Positions 1 through 5,609 of a DNA stretch of 7,393 bases are shown here, one piece after another. Numbering within the stretch: position 1 is the first letter of the stretch; every line of letters starts with the position of its first letter. Location of the stretch: the NCBI GenBank assembly GCA_030018635.1, contig JASEHU010000096.1:1-7393 (forward strand), in the 5' to 3' direction. The DNA is from a bacterium (GTDB lineage Bacteria; UBA9089; CG2-30-40-21; SBAY01). The translations under genes were made by a program, and so were the position numbers. The notes beneath the pieces were generated by a model. It was not told where the DNA came from. It worked only from the letters and a program-made list of their open reading frames with translations, and searched no databases.

Positions 1-243
1 CCATTCCAATGCCCGCTTACGCCAATATCCTACCTTCCCTTTACGAACATATCGATGTCTACTTTTTCCATCTATAGAGGTAGAAAGATAATAGGTTAAT
101 GGAGCTCCTTTCCTTAATCTCCGAGGCATAAATGATGCAGATACCATCGGAGATCGCCCTATCGCTATCTCCTCAAATCTCTCCCTTTCCTTCTTTAAAA
201 TACTAATCTTCTTACGATGAATAGATATCTCTTCAAGATTCAT
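1..243 (-). CDS. Partial hypothetical protein, DUF6788-like N-terminal part
   Basis: An open frame of 81 codons starts at an ATG at 243 and runs off the left edge, so its true length is unknown. It begins MNLEEISIHRKKISILKKER, a charged, probably helical stretch of about 29 residues. A basic segment follows, containing YYLSTSIDGKSRHRYVRKGK (residues 51-70). The 'YYLS...GK.R.RYV' pattern resembles DUF6788 proteins, which from memory often sit beside transposases, but the cysteine-rich CGKPGC-type motif of many members is missing. An in-frame stop at 268-270 means there is no upstream start before the promoter. The ATG lies only 7 bases past a TATAAT box, so the mRNA would be leaderless or nearly so, and I see no Shine-Dalgarno sequence. 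It is a separate transcription unit on the same strand as cdsA. The open frame with its promoter is well supported; the family is a guess. Confidence 0.6.
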   Translation of the reverse strand, partial: MNLEEISIHRKKISILKKERERFEEIAIGRSPMVSASFMPRRLRKGAPLTYYLSTSIDGKSRHRYVRKGKVGYWRKRALEW

Positions 244-271
244 AACACCTATTATATATGTTAGGTGTTAT
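242..271. repeat. 10-bp palindrome overlapping promoter, putative operator
   Basis: ATAACACCTA (242-251) and TAGGTGTTAT (262-271) form a perfect 10-bp inverted repeat with a 10-base spacer. It covers most of the promoter spacer, the -10 box and the first bases of the coding sequence. A dimeric repressor bound here would block RNA polymerase. It could instead be a hairpin or the end of a mobile element. The symmetry is seen directly; the operator role is inferred. Confidence 0.55.
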
Positions 272-279
272 TTTGTCAA
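251..279 (-). promoter_or_regulatory. Consensus sigma70 promoter of the left-edge gene
   Basis: Read on the minus strand, TTGACA (279-274) and TATAAT (256-251) are separated by exactly 17 bases. Both boxes match the sigma70 consensus perfectly. The A-rich stretch just upstream of the -35 box could act as an UP element. Transcription would start at about 243-245, on or next to the ATG of the left-edge gene. Confidence 0.8.
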
Positions 280-531
280 GAAAAAAATAATAAAATCTAA
301 ACTTTTTATTACTTTGTTACCCTACCATCTTCCAAGACCCTATTAATTCTATACTCTTATATGGGTTATCCCTTATGTCTGAATTGAAGTTAAAAAAAGT
401 TTTAGAGGGATAAAAGATTAGATTATTTCAGGAAGTTTTTGTGCGAAGATTTTTTACTCTTCAGGACTGTTTACTTTGTTTGTAATTCAGACAGTCTAAT
501 ATCAGATTGTGCTTGATACCAATATTTATGA
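272..531. other. Gene-free stretch after cdsA
   Basis: No reading frame worth calling was found on either strand between cdsA and the left-edge promoter. The stretch is very AT-rich. I see no clear rho-independent terminator for the operon: the best hairpin candidates here (GAAGA/TCTTC and GACTGT/ACAGTC) have short stems and no run of U directly after them. Confidence 0.5.
376..493. repeat. 10-bp inverted repeat bounding a 118-base segment
   Basis: TGTCTGAATT (376-385) and AATTCAGACA (484-493) are perfect reverse complements separated by 98 bases. The right arm overlaps a second possible stem, GACTGT (465-470) with ACAGTC (491-496), so the two pairings exclude each other. It lies in the presumed 3' untranslated part of the cdsA transcript. 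It could be a structured RNA, a degenerate small mobile element, or chance in AT-rich DNA. Confidence 0.35.
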
Positions 532-1380
532 TTAGAGGAAAAATATAACATACCAATAAATTATTGGGGCATTAAAAATTACGCTGTCAAAGACATCCAG
601 CACCCCGCCATGTCCCGGTATCCAGTCATGTGAATCTTTAACCGAAGCCAGACGTTTGAGTTTAGACTCTAATAAATCGCCTACCTGCCCTGAAAATCCC
701 AGTGTTAACCCAAGAATTAAGGCGTGATTTATAGATAAAGCCGTTTGTTCGGCAAATAGCCCGGTGACTAAATTTGCCAACACAGAGATTAAAACTCCAC
801 CTATTAGTCCTGCCAGGGCCCCTTCTACCGACTTTTTCGGACTAATATGTGGGACCAACTTATGCCGGCCAAACTTTAACCCAATACCCAGGGCAACCGC
901 ATCCGTAATCCAGGTAATTAACAATAACAAAAAAAAGTAAAAACTACCATTGGGAAGATTTTTTAGCAAAAGCAGATGACTAATTAAATAACCCGTGTAG
1001 AGAACCCCGGCTAATGTCCAGCCAACCTCTAAAAAATACCTTTTGGTAAGTAAGGTGAAGAGGTAACCTATTAATAATGGGGACATTAAAAGAAGTGATA
1101 AAAGATAGAATTGTGTGGGTGTCCAATAAGCCGCTGAAGCTAAAGCAAGGCTGGTAATTACTCCAATAATTTTAAAAGACTTTAAAGGTGACTCACCTTG
1201 TAAAGGTGTACCACCTTGTTTTTGTTTTTTTGCGGCTAATGAATAAAATTCCAATAACCCTAAAAACATGATTGAAGATATTAATAGAAACAAGGGGAGG
1301 GAATATCTGGAAAAGACGAAATAAATAAATATGGGCACAAAAACTAAGGCACTAATTATTCTTTTAAAGGTTGAACTCAC
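532..1380 (-). CDS. cdsA: Phosphatidate cytidylyltransferase (CDP-diacylglycerol synthase)
   Basis: The 282-residue multi-pass membrane enzyme would make CDP-diacylglycerol from CTP and phosphatidate, the branch point of phospholipid synthesis. Hydrophobic segments fill roughly residues 8-45, 70-110, 120-165 and 187-210. The CdsA family core is clear: D160 followed by FGRHKL and SPKKSVEG (about 170-187), then GDLLESKLKR (234-243) and KDSHDWIPGHGGVLDVFDS (248-266). One oddity is that the usual Arg of the 'LDRxDS' signature is Val263 (codon GTC), and the segment after D160 is AVALGIG rather than the common TGAYFVG. The start is a GTG with GGAG eight bases upstream. It is the last gene of the operon, 66 bases after uppS. 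Length is normal for the family. The function is secure unless the signature change matters. Confidence 0.93.
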   Translation of the reverse strand: MSSTFKRIISALVFVPIFIYFVFSRYSLPLFLLISSIMFLGLLEFYSLAAKKQKQGGTPLQGESPLKSFKIIGVITSLALASAAYWTPTQFYLLSLLLMSPLLIGYLFTLLTKRYFLEVGWTLAGVLYTGYLISHLLLLKNLPNGSFYFFLLLLITWITDAVALGIGLKFGRHKLVPHISPKKSVEGALAGLIGGVLISVLANLVTGLFAEQTALSINHALILGLTLGFSGQVGDLLESKLKRLASVKDSHDWIPGHGGVLDVFDSVIFNAPIIYWYVIFFL

Positions 1381-1395
1381 TTCACTATCTCCAAT

Positions 1396-1433
1396 ATCGG
1401 TAATTGGTATCCTACATTTACCTGATTACCGAT
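1396..1433. repeat. ggtaat-type repeat hairpin in the uppS-cdsA gap
   Basis: ATCGGTAAT (1396-1404) and ATTACCGAT (1425-1433) form a perfect 9-bp stem around a 20-base loop. The gap also contains gtaattggta (1400-1409), which recurs exactly at 7194-7203 in the rpsB leader. The repeat is therefore a small dispersed family in this genome's gaps. The hairpin sits just upstream of the cdsA ribosome binding site and could affect cdsA translation or mRNA processing. Confidence 0.6.
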
Positions 1434-1446
1434 CACCGACCACCTC

Positions 1447-2193
1447 TCATAATACTCCGCCAAATCTTCTTTCTCTTCTCTGGTAATCTATGATTGCCGA
1501 CAAAAGATGTTTTCTTGAGAAATCAGGCCAGTAGATAGGGGTAATATAGATTTCCGCATAGGCAATTTGCCATAACAAAAAGTTACTTATTCGCATCTCA
1601 CCACTTGTCCGAATAAGCAAATCCGGTTCAGGTAAAGAGCCAGTATAGAGATATTTTTCAAACAATACCTCGTTAATCTCTTCTCTTTTGTATTTTCCAT
1701 TTTCAATATCTGCGGTTAATTTTTTAATAGCATCGACAATATCTGCTCGACCACTATAATTCAAAGCGAGATTTAATATTAAGCCGGTGTTATTAGCGGT
1801 TTTTTCCCTTGCCCATTTTAAATCCTGTTGGACTAATTCAGGTAATTGCTCAAGTCTGCCGATGAAGTGGAATTTAACATTATTTTGAATCAATTCATCC
1901 ATTTCTTTGTGTAAATATTTACGCAACAACCGCATCAAGGCATTAATTTCTTGTTTAGGACGAGTCCAATTTTCTGTAGAAAAGGCATAAAGTGTCAGCA
2001 CCTTAATCCCTAACTCACCACATAATTTAACTACTGTCTTGACCGTTTTCATTCCTTCCCGATGTCCAAAGACCCGGGGTAACTTTCTTTCTTTTGCCCA
2101 TCTACCATTCCCATCCATAATGATAGCAATATGCACCGGCAATTTATTTCTATCTATGGAAGAGCGCAAGTAGGTTTCGTCATCTCTTGCCAT
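1447..2193 (-). CDS. uppS: Isoprenyl transferase (undecaprenyl diphosphate synthase)
   Basis: This 248-residue cytoplasmic cis-prenyltransferase would condense isopentenyl diphosphate units onto farnesyl diphosphate. The product is undecaprenyl diphosphate, the lipid carrier for peptidoglycan. The family motifs are complete. IAIIMDGNGRWAK (residues 23-34) carries the catalytic Asp27, and HREGMKT follows at 44-50. YAFSTENWTRP (69-79) is present, and DLLIRTSGEMRISNFLLWQIAYAE (191-214) carries Arg195, Arg201, Ser203 and Glu214, which match the diphosphate- and Mg-binding residues of the E. coli enzyme. The length equals the family norm. The ATG overlaps the frr stop by one base (TAATG) with GGAG and AAGG upstream, so translation is probably coupled to frr. 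The call is very secure; whether the chain length is exactly C55 is inferred. Confidence 0.97.
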   Translation of the reverse strand: MARDDETYLRSSIDRNKLPVHIAIIMDGNGRWAKERKLPRVFGHREGMKTVKTVVKLCGELGIKVLTLYAFSTENWTRPKQEINALMRLLRKYLHKEMDELIQNNVKFHFIGRLEQLPELVQQDLKWAREKTANNTGLILNLALNYSGRADIVDAIKKLTADIENGKYKREEINEVLFEKYLYTGSLPEPDLLIRTSGEMRISNFLLWQIAYAEIYITPIYWPDFSRKHLLSAIIDYQRRERRFGGVL

Positions 2194-2750
2194 TAACCTT
2201 CTAATATCTCCTTTTCCTTATTTGCCAAAGCGTGGTCTATTTTTTCTACAAAGTTATCCGTTATTTTTTGGACCTCTGTATGGGCGTGTTTTGATTCATC
2301 CTCAGATATTTCTTTAGACTTTTCTTTTTCTTTAATCAGGTCATTGATTTTGTGTCTGATATTGCGGATAGCAATTCTTCCATCCTCAGCCTTTTTCTTG
2401 ATTACTTTATCTAACTCTTTTCTTCGCTCCTCGGTTAATGCTGGTATAGAGATTCTAATAACATTACCATCAGTATTGGGCATCAGGCTTAAATCAGATT
2501 TAATAATCGCCTTGCAGATAACCTCATTGGCAGATTTATCCCATGGCGAGATGAGAATCATGCGCGGTTCTGGGACGGAGATAGTTGCAACTTGATTGAT
2601 AGGTAGATGGCTATTATAATAATCAACACGGATATGGTCCAAAATGGTGGGTGTAGCACGACCGGTTCGAACAGTGGCAAATTCATGTTTTGTTGCCTCG
2701 ACAACCTTGGTCATCCTGTCTTCTGCCTCTTTATAAAATTCTTTCAGCAT
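2193..2750 (-). CDS. frr: Ribosome recycling factor
   Basis: RRF works with EF-G to split post-termination ribosomes. The product has 185 residues, exactly the typical length. Recognisable features are the N-terminal helix with VRTGRATP (27-34), the central domain with the PINQVATISVPEPR and SPWD segments (50-71), and DGNVIRISIPALTEERRKEL (94-113). The long C-terminal helix carries IRNIRHK (128-134), including the conserved Arg132. The usual YYG is YYN (44-46). The start ATG has a near-perfect AAAGGAGG (2764-2757) six bases upstream. In most genomes frr directly follows pyrH. Here a methyltransferase and a nuclease gene lie between them, so frr must be reached by read-through or from a promoter within the inserted genes. 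It overlaps uppS by one base. Confidence 0.98.
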   Translation of the reverse strand: MLKEFYKEAEDRMTKVVEATKHEFATVRTGRATPTILDHIRVDYYNSHLPINQVATISVPEPRMILISPWDKSANEVICKAIIKSDLSLMPNTDGNVIRISIPALTEERRKELDKVIKKKAEDGRIAIRNIRHKINDLIKEKEKSKEISEDESKHAHTEVQKITDNFVEKIDHALANKEKEILEG

Positions 2751-2765
2751 AATGTTCCTCCTTTC

Positions 2766-2789
2766 TTTGGGATCAGGTCTGACCCCAAA
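2766..2789 (-). repeat. GGGGTCAGACC-type hairpin repeat at the frr junction
   Basis: In the minus-strand RNA, TTTGGGGTCA and TGATCCCAAA form a 10-bp stem with one G-U pair and a GACC tetraloop. On the plus strand the same position would be an A-C mismatch, so the structure favours the transcribed strand. It sits between the nuclease stop (2800) and the frr ribosome binding site, one base from AAAGGAGG. Sequences of the GGGGTCAGACC type occur as dispersed repeats in many bacteria, often near REP-type Y1 transposases; that link is from general knowledge. Confidence 0.65.
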
Positions 2790-2799
2790 AATACAGCAA

Positions 2800-3294
2800 T
2801 TAAATAATTTCGCATTCTTTACATTTATTTAGTAATAAATTTTCATTCTTACAGTTTTCAAGAATATAGTAATTATTTTTTAAGGGTTCGATAGTTCCAA
2901 GCCCTTTGCTTTTTGTTCCCCAAACAGGGATAAGAATAGTCGGAATGAAATACATATCAAACGCTCCATTATCCAACGGTTTTAAGCCAATGACGACATC
3001 TGAAGTTTCTGGAGATTGGGTATAAGTTTTAACATCAGATTTATATTCTCTATCAACTCCACCTCTTGTGCCTCCAGTGAAACTTACACTTGTTCTTGCC
3101 GTTTTAACTTGTGCCCGGATAATATCTTCGCCACCATCTTCAAGTTTTCTGACAATTATTATGTCGTAAGGTGATAAAGGTAAATCTACCAAAGAAACAT
3201 TTTGATACCTTTTCATCAAAAGCCCAACAACAATATGCTCATTAGCAAAACCTTCTATTGACGCTTGTCTTCCTTTATCTTCAGTATTTGGCAT
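2800..3294 (-). CDS. Putative type II restriction endonuclease, PD-(D/E)xK fold
   Basis: The small 164-residue protein would cut DNA at the site protected by the neighbouring methyltransferase. The visible core is Glu19 in a helix (FANEHIVVGLLMKRY), Asp44 in SPYDIIIV (41-48) and Gln62-Val-Lys64 in RAQVKTA (60-66). This gives an E...D...QxK arrangement. It matches the QxK variant of the PD-(D/E)xK superfamily, such as the group containing the I-Ssp6803I homing enzyme (PDDEXK_5). SDVVIGLKPLDNGAFDMYFIP (98-118) fits the later strands of that fold. The C-terminus has a CKNENLLLNKCKEC cysteine cluster of unknown role. The ATG is 3 bases after the methyltransferase stop, with GAGG nine bases upstream inside that gene, so the two are probably coupled. 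The specificity cannot be read. A Holliday-junction-resolvase-like or homing nuclease is the alternative. Confidence 0.65.
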   Translation of the reverse strand: MPNTEDKGRQASIEGFANEHIVVGLLMKRYQNVSLVDLPLSPYDIIIVRKLEDGGEDIIRAQVKTARTSVSFTGGTRGGVDREYKSDVKTYTQSPETSDVVIGLKPLDNGAFDMYFIPTILIPVWGTKSKGLGTIEPLKNNYYILENCKNENLLLNKCKECEII

Positions 3295-3297
3295 AAT

Positions 3298-4722
3298 TTA
3301 TTTCCTCAAGACCAAAATCCAATCAGTATTAATTCTTTCCTCTCTTGGCACTTTAATAAAATGTTTTATTATTTCAGAAGCAAAATAGTTTTCTACTTTA
3401 AAACCGATATCTTTAGCTAACTCCATTATGTATTTCCAGCTTTCAAATAATTCGCTTCGGATTTTATTGTTCCCGACGACTACTACATATCTTCCTTCTT
3501 TTTTTAAAGCTTTATGTACTTCTAATAAATTTATTTTCATATCATCTAAATATTTAAAGGCTATATATGAACGTCTTGGGTCTTTTTGAAAAATTTTTAG
3601 GAGTACCATATCTGCTTCCTTTACCCCAATTTTGTGTAAATTTTTATATTCGTTTGACGAAACGCTTTCCGTTCCCACATGCTTTTTCTTTAAAGGAGTT
3701 AATGAACCGATAGTTAATCCCAACCAATAACTTTCAAGTTGATGTGTTCGTGGATAATCTACGGCATTGGCATATGGTGGTGAGGTTACTGCCAAATCAA
3801 AATACCCTTGATAGTTAATATTCCTCGCGTCTATTGTATCAGGAAAACTAACGCTTATACCCAAAGGGCAGTTTTGAGAAAACTCTATCATTTTTGGGAC
3901 ACTAATAAGTATAACCTCAGTGAATTTTTTCAGGGCATCAGCAAGAAAAACTTTTTTATTTAATTTTTTTCGTATTACAGTTCTTGTGCAATTGTCATCA
4001 GCATTTGACACACTACGTATTATGGACGAAAAACAAATCCTGAAGAAATCCTTTATATCTTCAGATGTATCAAGAGCATTTATGATTTTTTTTAGGTATG
4101 CCAATTCAAGAATAATTTCTTTATTAAACCAATTATCTCTGTAAGGAAAAACAGGCATGTCTTTTTCAGAAACTTTTGAAGGCTTATAATTTAATATTAA
4201 TTTCAAAAGATATTTTTGAGCCGACTGTAATTCCTCTTCATCTAAAGGTGTAACCTTTACTTTTGAAAGATAACGAGAAAATGGGTCAACATCAATACCA
4301 ACAGAATGTCTTCTTGTCAGGAGTGCTTCTATATTCGTTGTGCCACTACCTGTAAATGGATCAAGGATCAAATTACCTTCTTCAGAATAGCGTTTTATAA
4401 GCCATCGTGGAAGCTCGGGAAAAAATTTAGCAGGATATTTGTGTAAACCGTGGGTAAGAATACTTTGATTATAGCTGATAAATAAAAACCTATCTCCGTC
4501 TTTAACTGGTAAATTTGGCGGAATATCTCCATCAATCCGAATAATTTTTTCTCCGAATTCATTCACTATTTCTTTAACATTATCTAACAGCTGATTATTA
4601 AATAAAGACATTTGTTGAAGTTTACCATTAGATAAACCGTTGCGTCTGCCATTTTTTCGTGCAACCTTTGCCCTTATTTCATCTAAAGAAATCGGATAAT
4701 AAATTGATTGTGCTGTTTGCAT
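3298..4722 (-). CDS. DNA methyltransferase (N4-cytosine or N6-adenine), type II modification enzyme
   Basis: The protein would transfer a methyl group from S-adenosylmethionine to an exocyclic amino group in DNA. From the chosen ATG it has 474 residues. An N-terminal region of about 90 residues of unknown role is followed by HGLHKYPAKFFP (91-102, motif X-like) and the SAM-binding DPFTGSGTT (121-129, motif I). GIDVDPFS (142-149) comes next, then SNADDNCTR (239-247), the catalytic TSPPYANAVDY (313-323, motif IV) and GRYVVVVGNNKIR (410-422). SPPY is commonest in N4-cytosine enzymes. About 185 residues separate motifs I and IV and may hold the target recognition part. The ATG at 4722 has GAGG six bases upstream; in-frame TTG and ATG codons at 4764, 4758 and 4755 have no such site and lie upstream of the possible -10 box. 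Sampled rows look AT-richer than pyrH. The partner nuclease follows after 3 bases. Confidence 0.88.
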   Translation of the reverse strand: MQTAQSIYYPISLDEIRAKVARKNGRRNGLSNGKLQQMSLFNNQLLDNVKEIVNEFGEKIIRIDGDIPPNLPVKDGDRFLFISYNQSILTHGLHKYPAKFFPELPRWLIKRYSEEGNLILDPFTGSGTTNIEALLTRRHSVGIDVDPFSRYLSKVKVTPLDEEELQSAQKYLLKLILNYKPSKVSEKDMPVFPYRDNWFNKEIILELAYLKKIINALDTSEDIKDFFRICFSSIIRSVSNADDNCTRTVIRKKLNKKVFLADALKKFTEVILISVPKMIEFSQNCPLGISVSFPDTIDARNINYQGYFDLAVTSPPYANAVDYPRTHQLESYWLGLTIGSLTPLKKKHVGTESVSSNEYKNLHKIGVKEADMVLLKIFQKDPRRSYIAFKYLDDMKINLLEVHKALKKEGRYVVVVGNNKIRSELFESWKYIMELAKDIGFKVENYFASEIIKHFIKVPREERINTDWILVLRK

Positions 4723-4738
4723 TTTTAACCTCACCTTA

Positions 4739-4747
4739 ATTATAGCA
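4739..4747 (-). promoter_or_regulatory. Extended -10 promoter candidate for the methyltransferase
   Basis: TGCTATAAT on the minus strand is a perfect TATAAT with the extended TGn element. It lies 16 bases upstream of the preferred methyltransferase ATG, which would give a very short leader that still holds the GAGG site. No good -35 box is seen at the normal distance, which extended -10 promoters can tolerate. A chance match in AT-rich DNA is possible. Confidence 0.45.
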
Positions 4748-4775
4748 CTTTTCATCATTAGCAATTATTAATTAT

Positions 4776-5495
4776 TCAAGAGACTATAGTCCCAATTTTT
4801 TCACCTAAGATAACCTTATAAAGGTTATCCTCTTTTAATAGATTAAATACCATTATAGGCAGGTTGTTTTCCATACAGAGTGAAATAGCCGTAGAGTCCA
4901 TTATCTTCAATCTCTGGTTAAGCACATCCATATAAGAGATATGGTCATACTTAACCGCATCCGGGTATTTAACAGGGTCTTTAGAGAAGACACCATCCAC
5001 CTTAGTCGCTTTAAGGATTACCTCAGCGCCAATTTCTGCGGCTCGAAGGGCGGCGGCGGTGTCTGTTGAAAAGAAAGGATTACCTGTTCCTGCGGCAAAA
5101 ACCACTACCCGACCTTTTTCTAAATGTCTGATAGCCCGTCTGCGAATGTAAGGCTCAGCTATTCTCTGCATTTCGATGGCACTCTGCACCCGACAAAATA
5201 CACTTGCTTTTTCTAATGCATCCTGAAGAGCAATGGCATTAATCACGGTAGCTAACATGCCCATGTGGTCGGCAGAACTGCGGTCCATCTGTGACCCAAA
5301 GGCACTTACTCCACGAAAGATATTACCGCCTCCAATACTGATAGCCACCTGGACACCAATACTATGAATATTCTTGATTTGTTGGACAATAGAGGAAATA
5401 ACCTCTACCTCAATTCCATACCCTTTTTTCCCTTGAAGCACCTCGCCGCTGAGTTTTAATAAAACTCGTTTATAAACAGATTTGTTATTTGTCAC
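4776..5495 (-). CDS. pyrH: Uridylate kinase (UMP kinase)
   Basis: The cytoplasmic enzyme of the amino-acid-kinase fold phosphorylates UMP to UDP with ATP, feeding RNA, DNA and cell-wall sugar nucleotide synthesis. With the chosen GTG at 5495 it has 239 residues, the usual length, and starts MTNNKSVYKRVLLKLSGE. Motifs in order are KLSGE (14-18), the glycine loop GGGNIFRG (55-62), DHMGMLATVINA (76-87), GTGNPFFSTDTAA (136-148) and KVDGVFSKDP (165-174). The GTG is preferred because AAGGTGGAG lies just upstream. Earlier in-frame starts (GTG 5537, ATG 5519) would add 14 or 8 residues unlike the family and lack a good binding site. It follows tsf after 114 bases that hold two hairpins. The next gene is the methyltransferase instead of the usual frr. 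Confidence 0.96.
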   Translation of the reverse strand: MTNNKSVYKRVLLKLSGEVLQGKKGYGIEVEVISSIVQQIKNIHSIGVQVAISIGGGNIFRGVSAFGSQMDRSSADHMGMLATVINAIALQDALEKASVFCRVQSAIEMQRIAEPYIRRRAIRHLEKGRVVVFAAGTGNPFFSTDTAAALRAAEIGAEVILKATKVDGVFSKDPVKYPDAVKYDHISYMDVLNQRLKIMDSTAISLCMENNLPIMVFNLLKEDNLYKVILGEKIGTIVS

Positions 5496-5544
5496 TTCTC
5501 TCCACCTTTCTTCAGGCATTGGAAGCCTCAATTTCACGCTATTG

Positions 5545-5576
5545 GAGTCTCAACGACTCTCCCGAACAAGTTCGGG
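5545..5576. repeat. Two adjacent hairpins in the tsf-pyrH gap
   Basis: CCCGAAC (5561-5567) and GTTCGGG (5570-5576) form a perfect 16-base palindrome. Next to it GAGTC (5545-5549) pairs with GACTC (5555-5559) around five bases. In the minus-strand RNA both come after the tsf stop and before the pyrH start. There is no U run behind them, so a rho-independent terminator is unlikely. They may be a processing or pausing site, or a dispersed repeat. Confidence 0.55.
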
Positions 5577-5609
5577 CTTCCGCCTCCCGTGCTTATGCTA
5601 AACAGTATC

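Noticed and set aside
2344..2807. Plus-strand reading frames over frr (2344-2595 and 2607-2807)
   Set aside because: They lie antisense to a full-length, well-conserved frr, have no ribosome binding site and no recognisable protein motif.
3920..4144. Plus-strand reading frame inside the methyltransferase gene
   Set aside because: It is antisense to a protein with clear conserved motifs and gives a composition expected of a shadow frame.
2800..4722. Intron or homing element that splits a host gene
   Set aside because: Both pyrH and frr are complete, and the two genes lie cleanly between them rather than inside a coding sequence.
4723..4764. Longer methyltransferase start at TTG 4764 or ATG 4758/4755
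   Set aside because: No ribosome binding site precedes these codons, while GAGG stands six bases before ATG 4722.
5496..5537. Longer pyrH start at GTG 5537 or ATG 5519
   Set aside because: The extra residues (MKLRLPMPEERWRE) are unlike UMP kinases, and the DNA for them contains the AAGGTGGAG site that serves the GTG at 5495.
5545..5576. Rho-independent terminator after tsf
   Set aside because: The stems are good but no U run follows on the transcribed strand, and pyrH continues the operon.
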